NCBI GenBank assembly: GCA_032164295.1
Contig: JAJHTX010000009.1
Location: 1,302,001-1,366,000 of the forward strand
DNA length: 64,000 bases
Origin: Inonotus obliquus
Taxonomy: Eukaryota > Basidiomycota > Agaricomycetes > Hymenochaetales > Hymenochaetaceae
Reading direction: 5' to 3'
The notes under the pieces are model-generated. The model did not search any database. It saw only the letters and a list, made by a program, of their open reading frames with translations, and had not been told where the DNA came from. Shown piece after piece: positions 12,174 to 24,065 of this stretch (its first letter is position 1; each line of letters opens with the position of its first letter). The translations under genes and the position numbers were made by a program.

Positions 12174-14522
12174 TAACTTCCTGACTGCCTGACTGCCTGG
12201 AAGCGGCTACAGGCTACAGGGTAAGCATTACAATATTATATATGCACTGAATCACTGATACAAATCTCACTACTCGCTACTACTCGCTACTGCTCACTAC
12301 TACTCACTATGTAGTACTGACAGGAAATTGGAAATCGGAAATTGGAAATCGGACTAATAATCCATATAGTCGGACATTCAGCCACGATTTACTATTTACT
12401 ATTTACTGTTGTTCCTTCGTTCTCACGCCGGGGTCTTTCCTTTCGCCTTTCGCTAGTCGAAATACTCACACATCTTATATACTATATACTATGAGAGTGA
12501 TCTCTTGCTCACTTGCTCATATATCACTATGATCATTGTTTGAATTGCGCCCGACTCCGACTCCGACTCGGATTCGGATTCGCTTTTGGAGGGTTATGAG
12601 AACGAAAACGAGAACGAGAACTTTGAAGAAAGAGAAATCGTGACTCGGAGTATGTATGGATTATGGGCGGGCAGAGCCTAGCAACCCAATTGAGCCGAAC
12701 GCTCCTCGGGAACACAGAGACCAATATTCGCGACTGAACGAATCTCCGCATTGATCTGACTTTATTATTCATTCATGTCTGAGTCACCGCTTGCGCTTGA
12801 GTATGTGAAGAACCAGGACGTTGGCTTTTAAAGGAGCTGATGCGGAGAGTGAGCGTCGTTGGTTGCTGGAGACCTACTGATTACGACGATACCCCAGACG
12901 ATATGGTATCGAGAGCGGCGAGCGGGCCGATTGTCCTTACCTTACACTTCAAGTGACATCGATATCGTCACCATCCATCATCCACTCTATTTTTATGCTC
13001 GGTGACACATTACGACACAACACGTCGACGTCAACGCCAACGTCGATCTACGCCAAATACCGAAACCAACACCGAAGCCAAAGTCATCGCCGTGACGGAC
13101 TAGAAAAAGTTAATCTCCGCCGATGTTCAACGTCATGTGCTTATCACAGTTGGCGTAGGGAGAGGCCTCATTAGTACTACTCGATATATTGCGGCGTTTG
13201 ATGAATCGTGGTGGCGTCTTCCCATCTTCTGTCTTTCCTTATGTAAGCTTCTCACTACGTCGTCTCCGCGCTTCATTCATCTCTGTCTCTGCAATGTCCT
13301 CGGTCCTCGGTGAAAAAGACAAAGCTTTACATAACCACGTTCTTCTTTCTTTTAAGCTTGGAGTCAACTCTTCAGATTCGATTCAGCTCTTCTCACTCCA
13401 CTCCACTCCAGTCACCGCGTGACTCTCAGACGATGCACATGGTTGGTCACGGTCCACCTTCACCTTCACCATCAAATTCACCCTCGACCCCCATGCAGCC
13501 ACCTCGATATATTACGAGGCCTTAGTTGTGCAATGCCAATTGTGCACCTTGACGAAGCCAGCTGAGTGTAACCATCGCTCACCGCTGAGTCAGGCATATA
13601 TATGTTCGTCATCTGTTGCATGGCTAGCCACTCAGAAGACAGACTGTTGGACTGTTGGACTGTCGACCGCACTCACCGCTCTCACCCGAGTTCATCACAG
13701 AGCAGCGGTGGACGTTGAAGGAATTGCGCACTGCACTGCACTGGCAGGAGTTGAGGATGCGCTATCTCAATCTCTGATGGAAATGGACCTTTTCTCGGCG
13801 CATGCCAGTATTAATGGTTATGGGACAACGAGAGGCGGAAGGTATCTCTAAGCGACCGGACCTAGGCCTAGGCGTTCTTTGAGGTGCATCCCAAATTCAT
13901 CTACCACCGTGGTATTTGGTATTGAAGATTTACAATGGAAACGGAGCGTTTACTAGTACCTCTCGCCTAAAGCCTAATGAGTCTAATGAGTCTCGTCGGG
14001 CTGCATGAGCTTTCAAGCCAAAAGTTACATGCCATGACAAAATCGTCGTCAACCTACTGGTCAAGATTATTCTCGAACACTTATGCTGAGCTCCAAGTTC
14101 TTCCCGTTTTCGTGTGAGCTTATCGTGGTTAATTATTGATCTACTTTGAGATGGTATATGCATATTGATACTGGTGTGTAGGCAAGTGGGGTTTCTTCTA
14201 TACTATTGGGAGAAGGGAGAAGGAGAAATTCGAAAATCCGGGACCTGGGACGAGTTCAGGATTTCCTTCACTCATCGAGTCGTAAATCGATCTGCCTCTG
14301 CCTAAATCCTAAATCCACGTTTTTCTGACTAGTACTGTTTTCCATCGGGGCCGCCATGGAATACACTCACACCGTAAACAGAGGCGGAAACACAAACACG
14401 CAAAGTAAATCACATCATTCTACTACATCCAAACGCGCACTCAGGTAGCAGATACAACAGACGAGTGACTCGTTAGTAGCTGGTCAATACAAAAAAAAAA
14501 TACAGATTGTTGTTTTCTATAT

Positions 14523-16242
14523 TTACTTGAACTGTAAAAAGAGAGCGAGACGAGTCAGTCAAGTAAGTTCAGACTGGGAGCGAGGTAAGGATAAGGAAGG
14601 GAAGAAGGATAAAACTCACGTTCTTGCCATCCACCCATTTCTTACCACCAATCTCAAGGTCCCAAGCGAGCGCAGCCTCAAAGAACGCCTTATCATCCGC
14701 ATTCTCAAGATCAACCTTCTTATACTTGTATGACTCCCAATCCGGAGCGACCTCAATAACGGGTTTGAAATCTTGTCCACGAAGGATGAAAACACCGCTG
14801 ATAAGCGAGTCGTTGGCTTGACCCAGGACACCGACCGATCCGAAGAGGTATTTACGCGATGCCTCTAGACGGTTGAAGAAACCGCCGATTTGGTTTGAAG
14901 ACATGAATGTCTGGGTTAGTTCCTCTGGGTACTTGAAGTCAACACGCCAGATGGAGAAGCCCTCCTTGTCGAACCTAACATAACCAGGGATGAAAGGTGA
15001 GATGACTTATAATAGGATATACAGCAAAATAGATCACGAACTTCTCATAGAACCACTCTAGCGAGCCGCCCGCTCCACGAGTATCCAGGTTAGAGTAGGC
15101 ACGCTTCCAGTCCTCAAGGTTGAAGTTTGACTTGGGAAGCGAATCAAGTGGGTTCTTGGGCTTCGGCTCCTCGAACGGCTTCTCATCCTCCTCCTCGTCT
15201 TCCTCCTCCTTCTTTGGCTTCTTCTCTACCTTTGGCTTCTTCTCCTCAACCTTGGGCTCCTTCTTCTCCTTTGGTGGAGGAGTGTACTGAAGCGCCTTTT
15301 CAACGTACTGAGGCTTCTCGAAGAAATCCTTCACCTTCGGCTGGTTGATGACAGTCTCGAAGTATCGTACAACATGAGGGAGCTGGGAACGGAGTTCGGC
15401 ATCGAAGTTTAGAAGAAAACCTCGCTCCAAGGTAGCGGCAATGACGAGATCAGCGAGTGTAAGGCGCTCGCCCACGAGGAAGGTGCGTGGCGCAAGCTCA
15501 GTGTTCAACGTCCTGTAACCGCGTAGTGTGCGATCATTGAGATTTTGGTGGATCTGAACAAATATCAAGAACATAGTCATGATACGACAGATGAAGATTG
15601 ACGTACGGGTTTGTTGTATGGCGTAATCAATCCTTTGACCAAATGAGTAGACAGAAGAATATACGGAAAAATCTCTGTTCCAGCAAAGTACGCCCACTGA
15701 TCAACAAGAGCAGCGTCTTGCGGAGAGTTCCCCAGCAAACCAGAGTTGGGCGCCAACGTTGCAACTGCAGAAAAATTGAAGTCAGAAGAATGTCCTTTGT
15801 CGTGCAACCGCATGAAGCAAATGGTGAATAGTCAGAATTTCTGGATCTCGACATAGAGATTAAGACAGGGATAACTGAAATAATAAATAGTCTCATCTTG
15901 ATAGTTGTGCCGTACGGACACAAACTAGATGCGCGTCCAACTAGGAAAGCAACTCACAGTAACGAGCGATGGCGTATGATTCGGTCAGAAGGAAACCATC
16001 CTTGCCCTCCCACGCGGGTATCTTGCCATGAGGAAACTTGGAAAGGAATTCCGGCTTTTTGTTGTCTTCGAAATGAGTGTAGGACTCGGGAAGATCGATT
16101 TGAAGACCACCGATGGCAGCAACTGCTCGAATCTGTGTTTCAAGTACCTTCAGCTGAAAGGTCCTATAACGATTTCGAAGAAATGACGCACAAATTTGCC
16201 CTGAGGCTGTTGTGGGATGGTATACAGCGTCCCAAGAGACAT
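14523..16242 (-). CDS. EEF1G: Elongation factor 1B gamma (eEF1B-gamma), 419 aa
   Basis: Exons, read leftwards: 16242-16192, 16132-15958, 15764-15607, 15553-15042, 14974-14620 and 14531-14523. They sum to 1260 nt with every phase consistent, giving 419 aa, the usual length. The protein opens MSLGTLYTIP and has a GST-like N-terminal half (LQIDLPESYTHFEDNKKPEF; FPHGKIPAWEGKDGF; LTLADLVIAATLERG). A highly charged Lys/Glu linker follows, then the eEF1G C-terminal domain (NFNLEDWKRAYSN; IGGFFNRLEASRKYLFG; VAPDWESY). The last exon encodes only Phe-Lys-stop. It is the structural subunit of the eEF1B exchange complex that reloads eEF1A with GTP in the cytosol. It is divergent from the hydrolase gene, with about 0.8 kb between start codons. 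Confidence 0.97.
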
Positions 16243-17056
16243 TTTACGCGACTAGATGGAACACAGAGAGGATGAAAGAGAAAGGAGGAAAAGGTGAATC
16301 GCAAATTTCTACGCAGAGGTTAAGGGTATGCTCAGCAGCTTACGTCACCGAGCCTGTGTGACTCACTCAACGTAGTGACTCATCGTGACTGCATGTGTGC
16401 AGAGCAGGTAGGAATTGGAGACTTATCCTTCCGTCTTCCCCTCATCTCTCACTTCTGAAATCACAAATAACGCATGTTCTTATGCTCAACAATATTCTCG
16501 GGCCATTTTCGGTTCCCCTCCTCGGTCTAGTAACTAATGGCGTCGTCAGAGCCAAATGAAAATATGAATACACAAGACTACAATCGCAATATGTCTAGCT
16601 TATCTACGCTATGAAGCTCCCATGCTTGCTAAAAAGAAGTGTGGTGTTAACCTCTCTTGCCGACCGGTAACCTTGAAGCAAATTCTACCAAGCTTTAGAG
16701 CCAGGAACGATTTTTCGAGCATCTTTGTTCACTCAACAACCGTAATTACCGAAAGTCCTGTTCCGTTTTTCCTGCCAGTAATTCTTCCATGTGTCCTACC
16801 GGGCTTTCGAAGACCAACTCATGGTTCTGGACGACTTATTACAACGATACGATATATATTCCTCCGCTCATAGCGTCAAAGGAAGACATCTTTTGATCAC
16901 GCGCTCTGGTTCGCCCGGACCGTCCCAACTATTCGCGATCCCGTGATGGAGATCACGGTCCTTTCTCTGATCAGCCACGGCTATATGACAAACGGAATAA
17001 GGAGGAATCTACGTATATTATGGCGCATTCAGAAGGCCAGGTTTTCGCTACGGACT
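16243..17056. promoter_or_regulatory. Divergent intergenic region between eEF1B-gamma and GH78 genes
   Basis: This 0.8-kb stretch separates two start codons that point away from each other, so it should carry both promoters. Open frames within it (for example around 16622-16873) show no recognisable protein. I see no unambiguous TATA box. Confidence 0.4.
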
Positions 17057-19427
17057 ATGCTGATGGGCAGTACGGTCATCCACGCTCTTCTCGCTGTCTG
17101 TCTCCGTGCTAGTCTATCTGGTGCCTCTGCACCATCTGGGCCATGGAATGTATTCAATTATGCTCCAGAGTCGAGGGTGGTTCGTCCAACCGCCGTATTC
17201 AAGACCGAAGGGTTAATCACTAATGCGGAGAGGTTGCTTTCGGAGTCGGGGGAGACTGTATTAGGCGCGAGTGGTTCTTACGTCTCGTTAGATTTTGGGA
17301 AAGAGGTATCTTTGTTCAATGTTCGTTGTTTATTCGCTTGACTGATGAGAGTTATTTGTGTAGATTGGTGGATTGATTACGATGAACCTTTCCCCGGCTT
17401 CCAGCCAAAGTGCCTTCTCACTCTCATTCTCCGAATCGCCGGTTTATGTTAGTCCATTTGCATCCGACGATTCAACTTATCCCGCGCCAAACGCGTCTTA
17501 TGACGGAATTGAGCCTGTCCTTGCTCCGCTTACATCCGGGCTCTGGACACAACCAGCGGAAAGACTTCGAGGCGGATTTCGCTATTTGACGATTATGTCT
17601 GATTCGGACGATGGTCTTATAATCAGCAACGTCACCTGCGAGATATCTTTCATGCCACATGTGGAAGATATGAGAGATTATTCTGGATACTTCTTTGCGA
17701 AGGATCCGGTGTATAGTGACGAGGATTTCCTCACAAAATTGTGGTATGCGGGTGCATATACGGTACAGACTAATGTCGTCCCTCTTCACACCGGACGACA
17801 GATCCCTCCCGTTGCATCCCCAGGTGAGTTGACTCGTGTTCCTGGAAAGTGAAATCAACTCGGAGTATTTATAGGATGGGCGAATAATGCCACTCTGGGA
17901 GTCGCAGGTCCGATTATAGTTGATGGCGCGAAGCGCGACAGAGCGGTTTGGCCAGGCAAGTTATCCATTACGTCTCTTCCAAACATCCAAGCATCCTAAA
18001 CGAACACCGTTATTCACCTCTTTAGGAGACATGGGCGTCGCAGTCCCAACAGCCTTCGTCAGCACAAACGATCTCCTTCCAGTCAAGAACGCTCTTTCCA
18101 CCATGTTTGCAAACATCAACCCAGTAACGGGCGCTTTACCGGAAAGCGGTCCGCCACTAAGCCAGCTGGACAGTGACACGTATCATGGTTGGACACTCAT
18201 CGGTACACATAATTATTATTTGTATACTGAAGATGTGGAATGGCTTCAGACGGTTTGGGCGAACTACGTAAGTCGAATGCTCAAATTTTTGCTACGGTGT
18301 CTTTACGATCACTTGATATTTAGACGAAAGCAGTACAATTCTTGGTGGGTAAGGCTACGCCTTCCGGACTTATCAATATTACCGGCTTGCGTGATTGGGC
18401 ACGTCTTGGAGGGGGTGGAATCAATGCTGAAGGAAATGCTATCTATTATAAGGTACTTACCATGATCTCGAGTCAACGTAATAACCATGAGTGTCCATTT
18501 TGCTTTTATAGGTCCTAACAAACAGCATAGACCTCGCCTTAGCTCTGAACGATTCCGAACTCGCAAACGCCTACTCCGCAAACGCCTTGATCGTCAAAAC
18601 CGCCTTTAACCAAGAATTCTGGGTCGAGTCTCTAGGAATGTATCGTGATAACGCATCAACGACGTTATGCCCACAAGACGCAAACTCCCTCGCAGTTATC
18701 TATAACCTAACGCAAAGTACTTCACAAGCAAACTCCATTAGCGAAGGCCTTGAGAAGAATTGGAATGATTTGGGAGCGATTGCTCCTGAATTACCGGATA
18801 CGATTTCGCCTTTTATTGGTAGTTTTGAGCTTCAGGCGCATTTTGTTTCAGGGAATGATGATCGTGCGATGGATTTGCTACGCAGAGAGTGGGGATATAT
18901 GCTGTATACTAACCTTAGTGTCCAGTCGACTTTACTTGAGGGATATACAGCCAATGGTTCCTTGGGGTATGCCCTCCCTGCTATTACCATTCACTAATCT
19001 TCTTATTGAATATGCTATCAGGTATCGTTCGTATCGCGGCTACAACTACGACCCAGCGTACACCTCACACGCACACGGCTGGAGTTCCGGTCCTACTTCC
19101 GCACTAACGTTTTACGTCCTGGGTCTTCAAATAACAACACCACAAGGCCGAAATTGGGCACTCGAACCTCATACTTCTGGTCTTTCCGCGGCGGAAGGCG
19201 GATTTGAGACAGCCCTAGGCTGGTTTGGTGTTTCCTGGAAGCTTTCGAGGAATTCCGTTCAGATTACTGTCGACACGCCAAAAGGAACTAGTGGGACTGT
19301 GACGATACCGAAAGGAGTTGGCAAACTTGTAAGACTGGATGGAAGGTCGGTCAAATCGAAGTTAGAGAGGAATGGTGCTGTGTTGATTGTTGTTACTGGG
19401 GGTAAACATACGATCACCGCGAGTTGA
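17057..19427 (+). CDS. Secreted GH78-like (alpha-L-rhamnosidase family) hydrolase, 673 aa
   Basis: Exons: 17057-17305, 17364-17823, 17875-17955, 18026-18267, 18324-18452, 18512-18966 and 19022-19427; 2022 nt, phases consistent. The third intron (17956-18025) has a GC donor, GCAAGT. An N-terminal hydrophobic stretch (VIHALLAVCLRASLSGASA) looks like a signal peptide. The six-hairpin-fold signature is KRDRAVWPGDMG, followed by YHGWTLIGTHNYYLYT, INITGLRDWARLGGGG and, near the end, HAHGWSSGPTSALTFYVLG. Family 78 enzymes remove terminal rhamnose from plant glycosides and pectin outside the cell. Where bacterial enzymes have an R-D-E-R motif this one has R-D-R, so substrate or chemistry may differ from classical rhamnosidases. 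That last point is from memory of the family. Confidence 0.9.
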
Positions 19428-19602
19428 TTTGCTGTAATTTTTTGCCCCTCACTTTTCTCGCTATCGAAGCTCTCCAAAATGACCTTCTACAATTTATCTG
19501 CGCATTTCATTGATACTTACGTTTCGTACAAAATCATCTACGTATCTTCTGGATTGAAAAAGTAAACATCAACGAGTCAACTTACTTCAGTAACCATTCA
19601 TC
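19428..19602. terminator. Short convergent 3' region
   Basis: Only 175 bp separate the hydrolase stop from the stop of the convergent GPHR gene, so both 3' ends must lie within it. It is AT-rich. No canonical hairpin is visible. Confidence 0.3.
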
Positions 19603-21766
19603 CTACTCATCAAATTTTCCGCCGCCACTATTTATTCGCTCATCGAACCACAAGTATGCGGCAGTTGCAAGAGCAGAAAAGAGGTACGAGTAATCGAAAG
19701 CTGCGCCGAATACTTCATACGCAGGGAGTGTGGAGAAGACGTTTGACGCATCGTCGTTCTTCGGAGGGAAGGCCGTCCGGAGTTGTACCAGTGTTGAAAG
19801 TAGATACGTTCCCTGAAGAAACAAGAGGGTTGATTCATCACTTGAAATAGAACTGTGAAATGTCCTACCATCAGTTGGGCCAAGATGAGTAAGAGCAAGG
19901 AAGCGCCCAAATTCTGGCTCGTTATCTTCAGGATCTATATCATTGTATCATACTTCAGCATTTCGCATGCACATCTCTTCAAAAAGCTACAAATTCGCTT
20001 ACCCTCGAAACCGCTCTCAACACAAATCGGACACTGCTCAAAATGATGATTCCAACCAGACCTAAACTGACCTGCCGCGAGATTGCTGAGATACGTTCAG
20101 CGCTTAGATGTATGAAAGGAAGGAGCGAGACGAGGTAGGTCAAGAAGTGCGCAATCAAGTCCGTATATGATGATTGGGATTCTTCGTTTGAAGGGTCAGG
20201 AGGTGTGGAGCGGAATGGTGCGAGGATATTCAGAAAGCACTGAATAGATAAGACGACATCGCTTGAGAAAACAGTGAGGGAGGCCAGAGAAAATAGCTTA
20301 CACTTAGTGTCCTGAATGCACAGTAGACTGCAAACAACCGGCCCGTCCAATGAAACACCCTTCCTTGCAACGTTCGGTTGTAACGGGATCTGGCATATCG
20401 ATTCTTCATTTCTTCCAGATTTCGTTCTATCTGATAGTCTAAGGCTTCCAAGCCAGTTACCTCTTGCTGAATTGAAGCGAGTTCTGCATGAATGAGAAAA
20501 GACGATATCAGGTGTTGATTAGATATCAGAAGGAAAGACACGCACCCGAGTTGCCTGTGACGCTATTCTTCACTCGAGAGACCCAAGAACTAGATTCTGA
20601 AGCCTGCACGGTAGAACTTAGAACAACATCTCGCCTGGCAAAATATTGTTACCTTCATGCCCTGAAGTCGCTTCTCCTCTGCCCTGCGCAGCAATAGGTC
20701 TTTTCGTATCCCCTCAAGCGCAGCCTCCGAAGCGCGAATTTCCTGCTCTGTAGGGATCTTGCGTCTGGCAACACACCATTATGAGAAGGTCACACTCTAT
20801 TCCACACAGACAACTCACCGCCGTGAATTCGAGATCATTGGTATAAAATCCCAGGAATTTCTCACAGCACCGAAGCCTGAGAGAAGACCCATGATGAACG
20901 TCCCGAATACAACGAGCCTCGCAAGTGAGACGGCTGTTAAGCTGGCACTCTCGCCCGAAAGGCTTTCAGGTAGCGGGATATAAGAGAAGGCGATAAGATA
21001 CAGTGAATACGGCACGATTGCCATTGCGATACGAGTTGTGAATGAGCGCTTTCGTGACAAGTGGCCTAAGAATGTGGAACGTGTTCGTGGTTTGGATAAA
21101 AGCATGCGATAATAGACCCACCGAGTGGGGACTGATATGTCAGAAGATAGTTCTGAGCTAGTGGTATGACGAAGAGGATCATTAACAAGACCACGAAAAG
21201 CGATATTCGCCAATTAAGCATTCGGCTCCTGAGTCGGTCATCAGAGTTTCGTTGGTTTCATCTCTCTGAAGCAGAAGAAGGTTGCAAATGTGATACAGTA
21301 AAGGGTAAACGTACTCAGCCTCGAATATGTGCACCTCTTGGCATATGACAAGGAAGAGTAAGGTGCAACTCTCGGAGAAGCACAATGAGAAGCACAGGCG
21401 GGATATGCCCGCATGTTCCGGCCCCGGTTTGGATTTCACTGCACGATTGTCCTGATTACCGAGTGTAGGGATGGAGGGTGCAACAATAGAGGCTCCGCTC
21501 GCTGTGCTTGGTGCTGGGAGAGAATCCAACTCCAATTCTTCGTCATCGTCACTAGCGAACCGGTTCGAAGCCGTACTTGTAAGAGATTTCAAGTCATGAT
21601 ACACGGAGCGCAATACATGAAAGGCGCATGAATAAAAACAAGCGGCTCTGTTTTGAGGTAGTCAGAAGTGTATTCCAGCCAGGTCAATATGTCTGGACAA
21701 ACCGAATGGCTGTAATTAGAGCTGTGTCTAGTACCGCAGAGTGATGGATTTCCATGCCTCAGTCAT
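19603..21766 (-). CDS. Golgi pH regulator (GPHR/GPR89 family) membrane protein, 527 aa
   Basis: Ten exons, read leftwards: 21766-21735, 21647-21315, 21228-21122, 21065-20819, 20764-20653, 20603-20546, 20483-20302, 20239-20003, 19934-19869 and 19812-19603. They total 1584 nt with all phases consistent. The start MTEAWKSITL gives the expected first membrane segment (CFYSCAFHVLRSVYHDL). Family landmarks follow: SLCFSESCTLLFLVICQ, IPLPESLSGE, FGTFIMGLLSGFGAVRN, a coiled coil (VTGLEALDYQIERNLEEMK), and the C-terminal domain (SLGLVGIIILSSVRFVLR; ASLLLLILAQLMGTYLLST). GPHR proteins are multi-pass Golgi/ER anion channels needed for Golgi acidification; plant relatives are called GTG. An Asp/Glu run (SDDDEELELDSLP) lies in the first loop. 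The next gene diverges from it, 411 bp away. Confidence 0.93.
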
Positions 21767-22177
21767 ATGTCCTTCAAGTGTTTCTTATTCTGCCTGCCGA
21801 TGCCAGTGTAGTAGGGATTGGAGTCTGGTGGAGGTTAAAGTTACGTAAGTAAAAAGCGCAATGAGCGAGCGACAGCAACGCGTTGCTTGGTCCTGTTTGC
21901 GCAACACTCTCAAGTCCTTACATAAAGGTCCAGGGATTCTTAGGACTTTGTCGATGAATCCATCGAATTGCAAGGAAACCGAATGCCACGCTGTATTGGA
22001 GGGCTACCAGACCTTCGCTAAGCATCGGCTGAGCAAAGTTGGCTTTTACGAGTAATACGACTATTGCGCTTTCCGGCGCTCTTTGCACGATGTCCCTTCC
22101 GGTATGAATATCCATGGGCCATTCATCAGGCATGTTGTGTTATCTTGCTACCTTTTCGATCTATACTCTTCTTTCTT
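21767..22177. promoter_or_regulatory. Divergent promoter region, GPHR and F-box genes
   Basis: The two start codons point away from each other across 411 bp. Open frames inside it on the minus strand (for example 21918-22133) do not match GPHR. The resolved GPHR start at 21766 makes them unnecessary. Confidence 0.4.
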
Positions 22178-23776
22178 ATGGTAGATCAACGCGAGGACAT
22201 CGCACCCACACTCCCTAATGAAGTACTCTCGTTTATTTTTCGCGAATTTGTATCCAACGGCCGGGACAATCCTTCTTTCTTGAGACCAGATCGCACAAAT
22301 GTGCCACTCAATCTCTCTTGGGTGAACTCCCAGTGGCGACGAGTTGCCATCTCTACCCCTGAACTTTGGACATCCATCGCACTTCCGAACGAACGAGCGC
22401 GACGCAGTAACCCTACCCCAAACCCGACGAATGGTGATGCTGAGCTTCTCAAACTATACATCTCAAGGAGTGGAGACCAACTTCCCCTCTCGTTTGCTCT
22501 CGACTATGGCGGCATTCGGACCGAGGAATCTACTTCGGTCAGAAGAGAGGTTGTTGAAGCTGCAGAGCACATCGCTGGCATAGTACGTCTGACGCTAATC
22601 CTCGACAACGTTCGTCACAGATGGCGTTTGATGATAATGCGATGCCGGGCTTTCGAAGCGCTGAGCATCCTTCTATCATCGCTGGTCATTGGAGCGCCGT
22701 TGCTGGAACACCTTCTCATTTCGACAACACCTTCATCCCTTGGTACGGATAGCTCTGGGATCGAGGGAGACGTATCGAGGGAGGGGAGGCTGTTAGATCT
22801 CGCATGTTGTCCGAAGTTATCAAGCGTTGTCCTTCAATGTCCTCGGCTTCGGTTGAATCCATTCATTCTAGACGACGGCCCGATGGAGAACCTCAACTTT
22901 CTTGCCCTCAACTCCAGCCCCTCGCAAAAAGATGCATTTACATGGCTCCAATGTAGCGTGAATCTCGTGACGCTCTCACTCAACTTCACCAACGCTCCGC
23001 GATTCATGCTTCCTCACGCTTTTCCCTTGGTGTTACCGCGTCTCGATCGTTTCGAGTTGTGTTGCCTCAGTGACCCAGGACAGGAACCATCAGACCCTGC
23101 TTCACTCCTACACCTCTTGACTTTGCCAGCTCTTCGGTCATTTGAGCTTATGATGGATGAATCGCTTGGGTCTGGTCAGGGCTGGCCACATGTTCTGGAA
23201 CTCCTTCGTAGATCTGGACCTGGTCCACAGAATCAACTTGGTCCGCCGTTGGAGGAACTGGAGATTTTGGGAACCCCGATGACTGAGCAGGAGCTCCTTG
23301 AGATACTAGCGTTGGTTCCCAAGTTGAAGAAACTTTCCATTGATGATGGTCTAACATCAGACGCCGTAATACAGCAACTGGGCGCACCCTCAGTTTCAAG
23401 AATGACTGGTGAGCCTGAAACGGGTTACATACAACTGCCATTATGTCCAGGACTCCAATTACTCGTCTGTCACGCTTGCCAAGCCAGTCTTCCGGTCCTT
23501 GCTAGCATGGTTGATTCTCGTTACTATTGCACTTCGACAGAGGGCGATTCAGATAACCAACCCGATGCAAGCCTACAGGATGGGCATCGCGAACAGGCGT
23601 ACAGGACGTTGAGGGGTTTGATATTGATGCACAGCTACAAGTCTCTACCACCTGTTTCCGAGAATCCCGCTTTCCGAAAATGCCAGGATGGTGGTCTACA
23701 GATCGTGCAAAGACCACTTCCCGCACCCATGAATGACTCCCAAGATCACATGACAATAAGCTCGGTTTTTTGGTAA
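22178..23776 (+). CDS. F-box protein, single exon, 532 aa
   Basis: The frame opens at 22064, but the first Met followed by an F-box-like sequence is at 22178 (MVDQREDIAPTLPNEV), so I place the start there. An F-box spans about residues 8-65: LPNEVLSFIFREFV, then SWVNSQWRRVAISTPELWTSI, the form typical of the large agaricomycete F-box families. The rest has irregular leucine-rich segments (LEELEILGTPMTEQELLE; LALVPKLKKLSIDDG), suggesting an LRR-like substrate-binding surface. Such proteins recruit targets to SCF ubiquitin ligases through Skp1. The substrate is unknown. No intron is needed. Confidence 0.85.
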   Translation: MVDQREDIAPTLPNEVLSFIFREFVSNGRDNPSFLRPDRTNVPLNLSWVNSQWRRVAISTPELWTSIALPNERARRSNPTPNPTNGDAELLKLYISRSGDQLPLSFALDYGGIRTEESTSVRREVVEAAEHIAGIVRLTLILDNVRHRWRLMIMRCRAFEALSILLSSLVIGAPLLEHLLISTTPSSLGTDSSGIEGDVSREGRLLDLACCPKLSSVVLQCPRLRLNPFILDDGPMENLNFLALNSSPSQKDAFTWLQCSVNLVTLSLNFTNAPRFMLPHAFPLVLPRLDRFELCCLSDPGQEPSDPASLLHLLTLPALRSFELMMDESLGSGQGWPHVLELLRRSGPGPQNQLGPPLEELEILGTPMTEQELLEILALVPKLKKLSIDDGLTSDAVIQQLGAPSVSRMTGEPETGYIQLPLCPGLQLLVCHACQASLPVLASMVDSRYYCTSTEGDSDNQPDASLQDGHREQAYRTLRGLILMHSYKSLPPVSENPAFRKCQDGGLQIVQRPLPAPMNDSQDHMTISSVFW

Positions 23777-24065
23777 CTAACAAACTTGTCATTACATTAT
23801 AGGGTGTAGTTATATAGCATAGTCATGTTATCTGATACGTATTCCGAGTCTCAGTACGTTATCATCCGGAACACTAGCTCAATGGTTGCCCCGCTCGTTA
23901 TCATGAGTTGTAGTGAAGTTTGAAGATTAAGAGCGAGGCATCATTCTTCTTTACCACCGGTGAACGAGGTATGGTAAGGTTCACTATGAATCGCTAACAA
24001 AAATCCGCGAGAACAAACGCTTCACAAAATATCATTCATTGCCACACTCATTACCTACTCCTACC

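Larger units (their letters stand above)
9163..14522. other. Gene-poor 5.3-kb stretch with one MITE
   Basis: Between the zinc-finger gene start and the eEF1B-gamma stop I see no supported gene. It holds a CGTTTTT tandem repeat (10371-10418), pyrimidine-rich and GGACATA-type microsatellites around 11140-11300, and a MITE at 11675-12173. The first few hundred bases should include the zinc-finger gene promoter, but no clear TATA box stands out. Confidence 0.55.

Noticed and set aside
21918..22133. Minus-strand frame that could be an N-terminal exon of the GPHR gene
   Set aside because: The exon set starting at 21766 gives the family N-terminus with all phases correct, so this frame is not needed and lies in the shared promoter.
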